From Limnephilus marmoratus (lineage: Eukaryota > Arthropoda > Insecta > Trichoptera > Limnephilidae): a stretch of DNA of 64,000 nucleotides. Shown here piece after piece: positions 1 to 11,222 of this stretch. Below the pieces are notes generated by a model, which saw only the letters and a list, made by a program, of their open reading frames with translations, did not search any database and had not been told where the DNA came from. The translations under genes and the position numbers were made by a program. The stretch's first letter is position 1. Every line of letters begins with the position of its first letter. Location of the stretch: assembly GCA_917880885.1 (NCBI GenBank), contig OU862927.1:34437571-34501570 (forward strand), given 5' to 3'.

Positions 1-308
1 TATCAACGGATCGCTGGGTGCCCACAATGTGGGTAGATAAATTTAAATTAGAATATATTGGAACCTCCCGCAGTCCGTTATGTTGGTCAGTTGCAAGCTG
101 ACAAATGCTTTCACCATTAATCAAGAGATGGCACTAATTCGTTTCCAATGAAGAAAACGGTAGTAATGTCAATAGTTATTTTATCATAATGTGATGGTCA
201 CGTTGAAAAATCCTATGGGTGTTTATTTTAGACAAATTCTAACACATATTAAGTAATTTAAACTATACCTATTTATAAAACTGATATCCAAATATAATTT
301 TGTTTTAT
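1..308. other. Intergenic, nothing recognised
   Basis: AT-rich sequence without a credible coding region, RNA gene or repeat that recurs elsewhere in the window. It ends at the short GTTA-type tail of the adjacent LINE fragment. Confidence 0.4.
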
Positions 309-846
309 AACTAACTAACTAACCATCACGCCGTTTCGCCGCAGGGGTAGGCAGAGAGGACGGACCGCCAAACATCCCGGTCTTGGCACACATTCCTTGC
401 CTCGTTTACATTCATACAACGTCGCATACATTCTCTTCTATTATTTTGACTCTTGACATGGCCCGACTCAAGTATCTGCTTCACTTGGTCGTGCCACGTC
501 TTTCTTGGGCGTATTAGTTGCATTTTTTGCGGATTTCCACATTTCTCTTCTCACACGATCAAACATGGTTTTACCACACATATGCCTCAGGGATCTCATT
601 TCTACAGTGTTCAGTCTACTTTCATCCTTCCTCTGCCAGTTACATGCCTCACTGCCATACATCAGGGTAGGTACCAGTACTCCATTATGGACGGCTAAGT
701 TTGCGTCTTTGGACAGTTTTTTGTTGGTGCCAATGGCGTTCAGTCTTCCATTAATAGAGTTACCTGTATTCACCCTTCTTTCAATATCTCTATCAGCCTT
801 CCCATCTCTCGTAATTTTGTTTTATAATCCTTATATTAACTTTTAA
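309..846 (-). pseudogene. LINE (non-LTR retrotransposon) 3'-end fragment
   Basis: Read on the minus strand, two overlapping frames give the C-terminal part of a non-LTR reverse transcriptase polyprotein: a segment with LVPTLMYGSEACNWQ and MRSLRHMCGKTMFDRVR, then a basic tail with NNRRECMRRCMNVNEARNV and a terminal DVWRSVLSAYP. These are typical of the region after the RT fingers/palm in insect LINEs. The frames do not join, so a frameshift is present, and no catalytic RT motif is retained. The 3' end is a short tandem GTTA repeat (309-326), the same tail seen on the related copy near 5181. The clade was not assigned. Confidence 0.75.
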
Positions 847-980
847 TCAGAGGTAAAGTCACAAGGAGGAAATCCATAATTGGTTTTATTTTGGCTATAC
901 CAACATCTACAAACTGGAAAAATGTAAACTGTCAATTTCCCAAAAATAAATAAAAACTTCAACTATCATAATTATAGTGG

Positions 981-1692
981 GAAAATGTTGCTTGTACAGT
1001 GATGGAGGAAAGAGCTAGCAGAGCAATTAAAACCCACGACGCCCAAGTGTGAAACCTATGCATTTGTCCACTCAGCTACTAATCTTTCCTAACTTCCTTA
1101 AAATGATCATTTTAATTCAGTATGCAATCCAGGGTAGCAGGGAAATGTTAAGATGTCAATCATAATTAGCAAATATAAATTAGATATCAAATTAATAGAA
1201 AAATATGTTTTATGTAGATATCAAATTAATAGAAAAATAAACTGTCACTTTTATATTATTTATTAGTATAATAATCTCAAAGTGGGGTTGTACAGATGTC
1301 ATAGATGAAAAATTTCCTATTGGATATACGACGCTGGGCGATTTTTTTGTGGGATCATCATCAAGGGAAATTTTTCATCTATGACATCTGTACAACCCCA
1401 CTTTGAGATTATTATACTATAAAAGTGACAGTTTATTTTTCTATTAATTTGATATCTACATAAAACATATTTTTCTATTAATTTGATATCTAATTTATAT
1501 TTGCTAATTATGATTGACATCTTAACATTTCCCTGCTACCCTGGATTGCATACTGAATTAAAATGATCATTTTAAGGAAGTTAGGAAAGATTAGTAGCTG
1601 AGTGGACAAATGCATAGGTTTCACACTTGGGCGTCGTGGGTTTTAATTGCTCTGCTAGCTCTTTCCTCCATCACTGTACAAGCAACATTTTC
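981..1692. repeat. Large near-perfect palindrome (337/327-bp arms)
   Basis: 981-1317 is the reverse complement of 1366-1692, separated by a 48-bp spacer. By eye the arms are almost identical apart from a 10-bp insertion in the left arm near 1255-1265. The right arm contains the tRNA-like head of the SINE that begins near 1593, and the left arm is an inverted partial copy of the same sequence plus upstream flank. This indicates an inverted duplication of SINE plus neighbouring DNA, not an ordinary terminal inverted repeat. The open frames across it are incidental. Confidence 0.92.
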
Positions 1693-2150
1693 AAGTGCAC
1701 CATGGACAGATACGACCTGTAGTCGACCTATTGCCAATCTAATGCGTGGCGGGCCGGATCGGGAGAGACTGGTTGAGGGAGACCTTTTGAACTCTCCAGC
1801 TGAACTCTCTCGACCCATCACCTTGCTTCGCAGTGGAATGGATGGATTCATATGTCTGTCACTCCTGGACACATTGACCCCCAGATGCCTGCCTGCCTAG
1901 GCCCTGAGGGAATTTTTTTCCTTCTCCATTCTCAGACTCCGTCAACCATTATCTCCCAATCCGGCCTGCCGTGCAGCCGGTGGGCAGACGCATCCGCCGC
2001 CAAGACTCGGATAAACCTCACCCCATGGACCCGGACACCCTTGCTAAGTCACCAAAAGTAGCGAACCACTTGGGGTGACCTATGGCAGAGGTGTTGGTTA
2101 TCCAATAAATGGTTCCCGAAGCGGTGGCACCCATACCCGCCTCCCAAATT
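1593..2150 (+). mobile_element. tRNA-derived composite SINE
   Basis: A pol III-like A box (TAGCTGAGTGG, 1595-1605) and a degenerate B box (GGGTTTTAATTGC, 1638-1650) head the element. Its 3' part, from about 1995 to 2150 (AACCTCACCCCATG ... GCCTCCCAAAT), is repeated at 44590-44712 and 49865-50009. The middle part near 1740-1870 matches the reverse complement of 50270-50392. The head is leucine/serine-tRNA-like in its A box. It abuts the 5'-truncated LINE that follows. Confidence 0.7.
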
Positions 2151-2281
2151 TAAATATATACCAAAGTTATTTTTTTCATTCAATATAATAAAATAATATC
2201 TATTCGTCCTCGAAGAAAGAAAAATTATTTGAAAGTAATCTTAGGCACAGCAATCCATGGGTTACAGAAGAAATTAAGAAC

Positions 2282-4232
2282 ATGATTAAAAAAAGAGATT
2301 ATCTTTACCGAAAATGCAAGAATAGCCCAAATAACCCGGTATTTCGTTTAGAATATACGCGATATAGAAACAAAACAAACAAACATATTAATATTACCAA
2401 AAACACATTCCATAAAAACTTAATAAATAGCTTAAATGGCAACCCGAGGAAACTCTGGGACGAAATAAATAATCTAATAGGAAAACCTAAACAAAATCTA
2501 GATAAAATAATCCTTCAACATATGGGAAGTCAAGGAGACACAAAATTTTTATGCGATAAATTTGCTACAACATTCGTAAATGAAATAAAAGACATAAGAC
2601 ATAATTGTACTAAAAAATTCCTAGATCGTAACACGTATACAACTCCTGCTATTATGTCAATGAGATTTAGACCTGTATCACAAAAAGATGTTAAAAAAAT
2701 AATTAATGATATGGATGTTAAAAAATCAGAAGGCAATGACCAAATAAGAATTAAAGACCTAAAGTTAATTGCTGATAATATAATCCCAGTACTGACTAAA
2801 TTAATTAACCTTTGTGTAAGTAAAAGTATCATGCCTGACGAACTTAAAACATCCATCATCAGACCTATATATAAATCAGGAAACCACAAAGATTTCACAA
2901 ACTATCGACCAATAGCGATTCTCTCGTGTATTGACAAAATTATTGAAAGAGCTATCTTTAACCAAATACAGAATTTTATAGAAAAAAATAGAATCATTAA
3001 TCCCATACAGTACGGATTTCAAAAAGAAAAAAGTACTACACAATTACTTTCTAAATTCACTGATTATATAAATTGTCAATTAAATGAAAAATATTATATT
3101 GGTATAATTTTTATAGATTTTAAAAAGGCCTTTGACACTTTGGACCATGAAACACTATTAAGGGCAATGGAGGAATGTGGTATTAGAGGTCCTTTAAAAA
3201 AATTGTTTAAAAATTATCTGTTTAATAGAAAAATTAAAGTTAAAATTGACGGAATTTTAAGTGATGAAATGTTGGCAAGCACTGGAGTAGCTACGGGCTC
3301 GATATCGGGACCTACGTGTTATATAATGCAAGTAAACAGTTTACCAAACGTAATAAAACGTTGTAAATGCTACATGTTTGCAGACGATACTTGCATTATA
3401 TGCGCTGACAAAAATCCACAAAAAATTGAGGAAATTTTACAAGAAGACCTAAACAACATAATTAAATGGTCACACGATAATGGCATTATAATAAACGCAA
3501 AAAAAAACAAATATATGCTTATTCACTCACCATATACAAATTGTCAGGATAAGGAATTGCATATAAAAAGTCATTCATATGATTGTTTACACACAAAAAA
3601 CCAATCCCTGCAGTGTAATTGCCCAAATATTGAAAAAGTGTACCAATATACATACCTTGGTCTTACAATAGATGTCAATTTTAACTGGTCAAATCATATT
3701 GAAAATGTATGTAATAGATTAAGATCCATATTAGGGAAATTTTATCACCTAAAAAACTTTGTTGATAAAAATATATTATACTGTATATACAACGCATTAG
3801 CAGAATCAATTATAGGATACGGAATAAATAGTTACGGATTAACGTACAAAACGTACTTAAATAGAACAATTACAAATCCGTTTCCTAAAATTGATATCAG
3901 GCAAAAAAAAAGTTCAATTATGTGAAGGCGATTATAAAAAAATTTTCTCCTTGTGTAATGTCCTCTCTATACACAGTAAGGTAGATTATCAATTAACGCT
4001 AGATGAATTCTGGAATACAGAATTCAAAAAACCTGTAAACCACAACTACCCTACTAGGCATAGAGAAGCACAAATGCTTATTATTAATAAATCTCAAAAT
4101 GTATACGGTGATAGAACAAAGAGGCATAGAATTCCGAAAATATTTAACGCATTACCTGAAAATATTAAAAATGAGACATCTTATTCAAATATAAAAAAAA
4201 ATATTAAATCATTCTATCTCCGTAGAACATGA
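2282..4232 (+). pseudogene. Reverse transcriptase of LINE, one frameshift
   Basis: A 547-residue open frame (2282-3925) carries the RT core in order: a KSGNHKDFTNYRPIAIL block (about residues 200-216), GFQKEKSTTQLL, FIDFKKAFDTLDH (motif A, about residue 280), a motif B-like ATGSISGP, and the catalytic FADD in YMFADDTCII (about residue 365), then YTYLGLTID and the thumb. The C-terminal domain continues in another frame (3891-4232; NYPTRHREA, RIPKIFNALPENI), which implies a frameshift near 3890-3920. The start codon used is arbitrary because coding similarity extends upstream. Apart from the frameshift the frame is well preserved, so the insertion looks comparatively young. Confidence 0.88.
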
Positions 4233-4415
4233 AAGCAAATAATATTGTATACAAATACCCAAATCGAATATTGATCAAATACCTGGAAATTACTATCACC
4301 CACTGTATTCGTAATTAGTAGTTTATAATAATTAGTATTGTAAATTTTACACAGTTATTACAATGTAAAACATAAAAGTACAATAGTATTAATTAAATAG
4401 GAAAAATGAGAGATT

Positions 4416-4450
4416 TCTTACAATCAAACTGATTGATCAGTTTTGTAAGA
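4416..4450 (+). other. LINE 3'-UTR stem-loop
   Basis: TCTTACAATCAAACTGAT pairs with ATCAGTTTTGTAAGA around a short loop, about 20-60 bp upstream of the A-rich tail. Hairpins at the same relative position, but of different sequence, occur at the LINE ends near 12798, 17293 and 45821. Confidence 0.6.
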
Positions 4451-4515
4451 TTTTTAAGATAAATATTGTAAAATTAAAAAAACTGAATAAACATACTTAA
4501 AAAAAAATAAATAAG

Positions 4516-5108
4516 AACTTATAAAATGTTAAATATTTGAGTGGATAAGCACCGAGGCTAGCCAAACTAAATCTTACACTGTTAAAATAGGAATGAACGC
4601 AACATATGTAGAATACAAATTACATGCAAACACAGAGCTGCCAACCCCATACAGCTTAACTTCTTTTCCAAGAAGAAGTCTCCCCGTATACATATTCCAT
4701 AAAGAAGAACAGAAGAATTAATAATTACAATAATATGTGGATGCATGACCACCTATTGTATGCAGATTTTCTAAATTTGACAGATAAAGACAGAAGATGC
4801 GCCATTTAAGATGTGGCTGCAGTTTTACAGGGGCAGTGAGCCCAAAGGTAGAATAAATTAACATATTGTCTGGTCCAAACATTCCTCAGTGTCTATGGTG
4901 AGTCATACCTACAACAGAGACAAGACTCTTTGGTGCCAACATAACAATCATCTCAGCGACCCAAATTAATTTTGTTAATTTTTATTTAGTTGAAAAGGAT
5001 TATTTTGTTGAAAGAAAAATAAGTCATGATTACAAAGAGACGCAGTAATAAAAACTAAAAGAATTCCTATAAGTACTAGCCCTGATGAAATCTTCAACAA
5101 TCTGAAAC
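4516..5108. other. Intergenic, nothing recognised
   Basis: AT-rich spacer between the LINE tail and the left end of the next MITE nest. No coding similarity, no repeat found elsewhere in the window and no RNA gene was seen. Confidence 0.4.
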
Positions 5109-5170
5109 CCTCAGGCTAATTTGTTCGCTTTTCGAAACAACTCGTACAGGTCTTATAAAAATTGTTTTAT

Positions 5171-7518
5171 CTACCTTAGTAAACTAACTAACTAACCATC
5201 ACGCAGTTTCCCCGCAGGGGTAGGCAGACAGGACGGACTGCCAAACAACTCGGACTTGGCACACACTCTTTGCCTCGTTCACATTCATACATCGTCTCAT
5301 ACATGCTCTTCTATTATTCCGACTCAAGTATCTGATTCACTTGGTCGTGCCATGTCTTCCTCAGGCGTCCCCCACTTCTTCTACCATTCACATTTGCGTC
5401 ATATATTCTCCTTATAGCCCATTCACACCATTCATTTATCGTTCATTTCGTGATTTCATTCCGCCTCTTTCCCTCGAAATGAACCGTGTGAACACGAAAG
5501 TGAATAGAGACAGTTCCGAATGAAGCATTCCAACAATGTTGGAATGCTTCCTTCGGCACTGTTCACTCGCAACCGGAATTTAACATCACGTGACGCGAAT
5601 GATGTGTGTGAACACTCAAAACAGTCTTTCACTCGCAAATCAGTCGGCCGAAATGTTCTGGCGTGAGGACGAGTAGCCGGAGCGGCTTAAACGTCAAAAT
5701 GCTCCTTTTAGTTCGCTTTTCGAAATAACTCCTACACGTCTCATAGAAATCGTTGTTTCTCCCTTACTATCATAGTGAAATATATGATCTAAACGGTATT
5801 GGAAAGAGAAAATAATGTTCTATATATTCAATATAACAATTAACCACAAAAGAATACGAATGTTCACTTCTATGGAACCAAAGTTTCTGATCGAATTTGA
5901 AAAAAAAAAATTATGAAACATTGTGAATTTTTTATGAATTATTTTTATATGAAACGACAAAAAAGTGAGGTGACAGAAACGTTTATAATTTATTTGTCTA
6001 ACAAAATAAGTGTGTGTTTTTATATTTTTTTTGGTACCAGTAATTTTAGTTAGAATAAAAGCAAGTAGAGCCATTTTTTAAACTTTTAAAAGTTTACATT
6101 AAAAATTATTCTATTTAAAAAATTACGTGGCTATTTCTAATAATAAATTTTGAAAGCATATTTCATCACCTTTCCAAAACAGTTTTTAGTTTTTGAATAC
6201 GTTAATAAATATTCCATTTATATGGATTTTATTGCAAGCCGAGGCCTATTTTGGAATAAAAATATTTTCATGGTGCAAAAATACAGGTAGATATCAGTTT
6301 TCAGGTTATTATTTAACCATATGTTCATTTTATGGTGCTGAAATTTATTTACTGTTTACAAGAACCGCCAATTTCTCGTAATTTAGTTCGACGTTATCGG
6401 AAATGTCAATTGAAATCGTAAATATTCCCGAACTTAGCCGTCAGCGCCGGACGAATTCCAATGCGGCCGCGACTACTCTCGACGACTTCGTAGCGAGAAT
6501 GTCGAGTGAACTCTTCCTTCGAAGGAACCGTGTGAACACTCGGTGAAACGAGAATGGAACATTTCATCGAGTAAACCTTCTTCCGAGTGAACCTTGTGAC
6601 TTCAGCTTTACACTCCTTTCCTCGTTCATTCGTTCTACATGCCCAAACCACCTTTCTTAATCTTACTCATTACGCTTACATCAGCCTTGCATTCTTCGCG
6701 GATCTCCACATTTCTCACACGATCGTACATGGTTTTACCATACATACCTCAGGGATCTCATCTGTACAGCATTCAGTCAACTTTCATCCTTCCTCTGCCA
6801 GTTCCATGCCTCACTGCCATATATCAGGGTAGCTACCAGCACTCCATTATGGACGGCTAACTACGCTTCTTTGGACAGTTTTTTGTTGGCGCCAACGGAG
6901 TTCAGTCCTCCATTAATAGAGTTGCCTGCATTTACTCTTCTTTCGATATCTCTGTCAGTCCTCCCATCATACTTCCCAATTACACAAACTCATCCACCTG
7001 ATCCAAATACTCATCATTCACAACTATGTTGCACATTGTTTTCATAATCTCTCTTTCAAATACCATGAATTTACCTGCATTTACCCTTCTTTCGATATCT
7101 CTGTCAGTCCTCCCATCATACTTCCCAATTACACAAACTCATCCACCTGATCCAAATACTCATCCTTCACAACTATGTTGCACATTGTTTTCATAATCTC
7201 TCTTTCAAATACCATGAATTTACCTGCATTTACCCTTCTTTCGATATCTCTGTCAGTCCTCCCATCATACTTCCCAATTACACAAACTCATCCACCTGAT
7301 CCAAATACTCATCATTCACAACTATGTTGCACATTGTTTTCATAATCTCTCTTTCAAATACCATGAATTTACCTGCATTTACCCTTCTTTCGATATCTCT
7401 GTCAGTCCTCCCATCATACTTCCCAATTACACAAACTCATCCACCTGATCCAAATACTCATCATTCACAACTATGTTGCACATTGTTTTCATAATCTCTC
7501 TTTCAAATACCATGAATT
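5171..7518 (-). pseudogene. LINE 3' fragment, split by insertion
   Basis: Minus-strand LINE of the same family as 309-846. The 3' tail with the GTTA repeat and the last coding part lie at 5171-5381, and the more upstream coding part at 6606-7518 (NGVLV-type segment, MRSLRHMCG-type segment). Between them is about 1.2 kb of inserted material at 5382-6605, which includes a MITE piece whose ends carry GTGTGAACAC. The 5' part is amplified into the 149-bp array described separately. Multiple frame breaks are present. Confidence 0.65.
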
Positions 7519-7520
7519 TA
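6941..7520. repeat. 149-bp tandem array, about 4 copies, LINE-derived
   Basis: The marker TTTCGATATC recurs at 6941, 7090, 7239 and 7388, a constant 149-bp spacing, with near-identical copies. Read on the minus strand, each unit is a LINE segment with MVFEREIMKTMCN and EYLDQVDEFVYLGS-like coding, so a LINE-internal segment was tandemly amplified in place. Confidence 0.9.
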
Positions 7521-7742
7521 GACTTACTACCTTAGTATCATGGTTAGAAATATGATCTAAATAGTGTTAGGAGAAAAAGTCACCTTTATATTCGAAAAGT
7601 TAACCACAAAATAATGAAATATTTCGATTTTCTGATAAAATATGCTTGAGGCCTGCGGGGTTAAGCGATTGAAAACCCAACTGAAATCAATGATTTGTTT
7701 ATCAAATAATACAAAAAAAAATATCTACCTAAAAAAAAAAGG

Positions 7743-8573
7743 GTGAAATTCAGATCCTGCCAAAATCTGGAAATTTAATAGAAAGGCACTTTCTAGATGA
7801 GAAAAGTGTGGAGAAGCTGAATTAAAAAAAAATTAAGGCGAGCTCGGCAAAATTGAGGGAGATACAGCCGTTCAAAGTATTGAGAAAATGTAACTATGAC
7901 AGCCCGGCGGCCATTGCGTTACTGTTATGTTGGTATCCCTGATACAAACAAGAGGTAGATACAAACTCTGCTTTGCCAAACAAACCATTCAAAACCTGGG
8001 ATGTTTTTTAAAGTAAAGATAACATACACAATCCCGCTAGACAAACCCTGCTTTGCCAGACAGACCATTAAAAAACATGGGCTGTTTTTTAAAGTAAAGA
8101 TAACATACACAAGCCCGCTAGACAAACCCTGCTTTGCCAGACAAACCATTTAAAAAAGTAGGCTGTTTTTTAAAGCAAAGATAATATACACAAGCCCGCT
8201 ACACAAACCATGCTTTGCCAAACAAACCGTTCTAAATATATACGAATAGAGGTTTGTTAACATTATAATTCTGTTTTTCATAATTACGTGCCTCATCATG
8301 TATCCCACGAAGTCGGCTATAATCGTATCTAGCTCTTCTTTGTATCAGGGATACCAACATAACAGTGAAGAAATGCCCGCCGGGCTGTCATAGTATCGGT
8401 TTGTGAAGTGAAATTTTATTTAACGCAATTGAAAATTAAAATTATTCAAAAATATTTTCTATTGCTTTCCGCACTTTTTTTCACCTTCCAAATTAAAGTT
8501 CCCAACTTAAAACGCGGTGAAAACATGGTTTTTGGCAAAAAAAAAACAAATTTTGGCAGGATCTGCATTCCTC
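7743..8573. mobile_element. Foldback element, arm type 1
   Basis: The left end (TCAGATCCTGCCAAAATCTG, 7752 on) and right end (TTTTGGCAGGATCTGCATTC) are inverted. The left arm continues with CACTTTCTAGATGAG and GGCAAAATTGAGGGAG, as in the foldbacks at 45057 and 62776. An inner inverted pair, ATGTTGGTATCCCTGATAC (7928) and GTATCAGGGATACCAACAT (8341), encloses the 81-bp core repeats. Confidence 0.75.
7961..8222. repeat. 81-bp core tandem repeat, about 4 copies
   Basis: ACAAACYCTGCTTTGCCA starts at about 7961, 8041, 8122 and 8203 (spacing 80-81). Each unit contains GGCTGTTTTTTAAAG. The same unit occurs inside other foldback elements at 28.9 kb and 59.5 kb. Confidence 0.88.
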
Positions 8574-9109
8574 CCAAAAATAAGTTTAAAATATTCAAGT
8601 GTACCTATTGAACTTATTGAATACAAGTAAATATTATTAAAAAAGGGTGTTAATAAATAAATAAATAAATTACATAAACACCTGTTGCAAACATATTTAT
8701 TTAGCTGTGCTAAACCACCAAGAATGATAATGCATTTATTGATATTATATTTATTTGTTTAACGATTAGCCTATTTACCTTGTGTAAATTTACAAAGATA
8801 AAAAAATAGAACAGGAAACTAAAGTCTAGATTAACTTATCAATGGTTCCCGGTTGTGGGATAACCGAACTCACTATATTTTCTAATCTGGACGTGAAATA
8901 AATAATTAATTACTTAATATTTTAATGAGTTTTTTAAATCTTGTCGTAAATGGATATTTCAAAGCACCACACAACTCATGAAAAAAATGAAAATTAGAGA
9001 TAAAATTAGTTGCATTGATCTAGAAATTCCAGACAGAAAAGTTGTGCAATTTCATGATTATATTGTTGTTTTTTTTTTACATTAACTCCACGTAGGAGTG
9101 TCATCCGTG
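8574..9109. other. Intergenic AT-rich spacer
   Basis: No coding similarity. A segment near 8670-8800 (CACCTGTTGC ... TTAGCTGTGCTAAAC) resembles the diverged tandem units at 16.5-17.2 kb, so part of it is probably an old repeat. Confidence 0.4.
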
Positions 9110-9480
9110 TACATATGTTGGGCATGTGTTTGGCTTGTTTCCCGACTATGCACCGGTACTGAAGGGATCAATGATGCAATTCCTCAGAGCATCTTCCATT
9201 GAAATGCCGGTAGAACAAGGATAGCATTCCCACCCGACACCTGTGCTCTAAAGATTGCAATCTGTTTGTTAAATAAGGAGAATCTATCAGACGGATCGCC
9301 CGTTTCTGCAGAGCCGAGGGTTTTTTCAGGTATTTTAGGGCTCCAGACCAGAGGTGGCTGCCAAATTCAACCGTGGGGCGCAATTGTGATTTGTGCAGGG
9401 TTAGTAGTTTGGCACTATTAAAGAATCTGCGGGCCCTGTACAGTAGGCCCAGTTTTGGTAGGCTAACTTAACTCTGGCTT
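9110..9480 (-). pseudogene. Jockey/CR1-like LINE C-terminal fragment
   Basis: The minus strand encodes RPTVEFGSHLWSGALKYLKK, QKRAIRLID, LQSLEHRCRVGMLSLFYRHFNG and CSEEL, the characteristic post-RT domain of Jockey/CR1-type LINEs. Upstream coding is out of frame. Copies of the same family lie at 39.7-41.7 kb. No catalytic motif is present. Confidence 0.8.
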
Positions 9481-9530
9481 GTGCCGAGTATTATATAGTA
9501 GACAGACGCCATGTATTGTATAGTCACATG

Positions 9531-9552
9531 TATATATATATATATATATAAA
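9531..9552. repeat. TA microsatellite
   Basis: A short uninterrupted run of alternating T and A. Confidence 0.9.
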
Positions 9553-9714
9553 GTTTCAATAAAACACATACATTGTGCCAAAACATGCCGCGTGCTGGGA
9601 TAGATTGCTCTGAAAAGGCCAGCATAGTAAATATATATTATTACAACTTTGGTATAAATGCACACATATTTGAACCCGCAATACAATGTTAACTGCAATT
9701 TGATGCATAATTTA

Positions 9715-10329
9715 TCTATATAAATAAAAATGAATCGCCGAAATGTATGTACGTGCATAACTTCCGAACGACTGCACCAAATAGGATAATTCTTTTTTTG
9801 TTGTGTTCGTTATTGTAAGGACAAGGTTTGTATAAAACTACTGGTGAGCTCTGGAATTATGAAATTTGTATAAAAATGAATCGCCAAAATTTATGTACGA
9901 GCATAACTTCCGAACGACTGCACCAAATGGGATAATTCTTTTTTGTTGTGTTCGTTATTGTCTGGTGAGCTATGGCATTATGAAATTTGTATAAAAAATT
10001 GCAATAGGTGGTACGCGAGCTGTTTGAAAACTAAATGTACCGGGAATTCATTTATGGAACGCGGGAGGGGGGGCTAGGGAACCATGGTGGGGAGAGGGGA
10101 ACCTGGAGGGGGGAGGGGAACTCGAGAGGGGGGTTGCGGGACGGGGGAAGGGGGGGGGAGTGGAGAGAGGGAAGGTGGAGGAGACGAGTGGAAATGCGGG
10201 AGGGGAAAAGGACGCGGGAGAGGAATGGGGTGGGGGCGGAAGGGGAACGAGACGAATGGGAAAGGATACGCAGGGAGAAACAATTTTTTTTATTAAATGG
10301 CGTAGCAACGCATGCAGGGTACCAGCTAG
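9715..10329 (+). mobile_element. Non-autonomous Helitron-like element
   Basis: Starts with TCTATATAAATAAAAATG and ends with GGTACCAGCTAG. It is flanked by A on the left and T on the right and has no inverted repeats or target-site duplication, matching the TC...CTRR / AT-target rule of Helitrons. The 5' segment (AATGAATCGCC ... CGAACGACTGCACCAAAT) is duplicated at about 9731 and 9877. The 3' 80 bp are shared with 11140-11222. No Rep/helicase coding is present. Confidence 0.75.
10060..10262 (+). repeat. Polypurine (G/A-rich) tract inside Helitron
   Basis: About 200 bp with very few pyrimidines on the plus strand, made of variations on GGGAGAGGG and GGGAACG. All six frames stay open through long stretches because the tract lacks T, so the overlapping open frames here are compositional artefacts. 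Confidence 0.88.
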
Positions 10330-10894
10330 TAAATATTATAAAAATCAAAAGGTTAATTACAAGCTACCAACAAATTCCAATACATAAATATATTGTAAGG
10401 TAATTGTTCCCTACCCCCTGCTGTGTTTGATCTGTAATTAATTTTTTTTTCATATTTTTCATTTCTTCTACTTTGTTTATCTATTTAACATATTTTTATT
10501 GTTTACATTATTTTATGTGGTAAGAATTACTTTAAATAGGTTAATTTTTCCTTATATATTTCTAAGAAAGTATAACCGTATATGTTTTTCTCTTTTTATT
10601 ATTTTATTTATTTAATATAATGGTAGGTACATGGTACATGTTTTTATACATTAAAAACAAAGATTTTCTAATAAAAATACATTAATTAATACGACTTATG
10701 CCTTTTTTTAGAGCAAAGCTTGAGTAAAAAAGGCGGCGAAAACGGATGTAAACCGCAATTTAATAAAGGAAAAATAATATGTTTTTTTTAATAATAATAT
10801 TTTGAATATTTTATCATTTATATATTTTTTTCTAGAAATGTATTTGTGCTGAATCTCGACTGCTTTATGTAACCCAGTAAACTTGTAATATTAC
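10330..10894. other. AT-rich spacer between Helitrons
   Basis: No gene or recurring repeat was recognised. Runs of T and A dominate. Confidence 0.4.
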
Positions 10895-11222
10895 ATATAT
10901 ATAAAAATCAATGTATGTTTGCTTGCTTGTTTGTTTGTTTGTTTGTGCCTTATGCGTTCCTAAACCATTCATCCGATTGCGATGAAACTTTGGTGATTTG
11001 ATGAGCATATGTCTGCGATGTTTTCTATATATAATAGTGAGCTCTGGCGTTATGAAATTAATTCCTAAAAGGAGGGGGTTCACGGGACGAGTGGAAGTGG
11101 AAAAGGAGAGGAGGAAAGGCAAGGAAGGCGGAGGGGGAACGAGGACGAATTGGAAAGGACACGCAGGGAGAAACAATATTTTTATTTAAGTGGCATTGCA
11201 ATGCATGCCGGGAACTCGCTAG
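10895..11222 (+). mobile_element. Second Helitron-like element
   Basis: Ends in GGAACTCGCTAG followed by T. The last 80 bp match the element ending at 10329, including AAAGGACACGCAGGGAGAAA. A short GCATTGCAATGC palindrome sits about 15 bp before the end, as expected of a Helitron 3' hairpin. The 5' end (ATATATAAAAATCAATG) lacks a clean TC, so the left edge is approximate. Confidence 0.65.

Larger units (their letters stand above)
2165..4515 (+). mobile_element. 5'-truncated CR1/L2-like LINE with 3' A-rich tail
   Basis: A very AT-rich non-LTR retrotransposon. The coding similarity begins just upstream of 2282, in the linker that normally separates endonuclease and reverse transcriptase, so the endonuclease is missing. 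RT coding runs to 4232, followed by about 240 bp of 3' UTR with a stem-loop (4416-4450) and an A-rich tail (4468-4515). The left edge is flush with the end of the SINE at 2150. The clade assignment (CR1/L2/Jockey superfamily) comes from the RT motifs and is approximate. Confidence 0.85.
5109..7663. mobile_element. MITE nest interrupted by LINE and another MITE
   Basis: The left end (CCCTCAGGCTAATTTGTTCG) and right end (GAGGCCTGCGGGGTTAA) match the TTAA-flanked MITE at 26783-27283. Further pieces of the same family lie at about 5700-6255 and 7519-7663. A LINE fragment and the sequence at 5382-6605 separate the pieces. The nesting order is inferred from where each family resumes. Confidence 0.6.

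Noticed and set aside
1610..2061. Possible secreted small protein (hydrophobic start after MHRFHTW)
   Set aside because: The frame lies entirely in the SINE and palindrome, and the opposite strand is equally open.
6941..7520. CRISPR-like array
   Set aside because: Units are contiguous with no variable spacers, and the context is a eukaryotic LINE. The same applies to the 43-, 62-, 81- and 94-bp arrays.
10035..10403. Several overlapping Gly/Arg-rich or Pro/Ser-rich open frames
   Set aside because: They are produced by the polypurine tract, which lacks stop codons in every frame.
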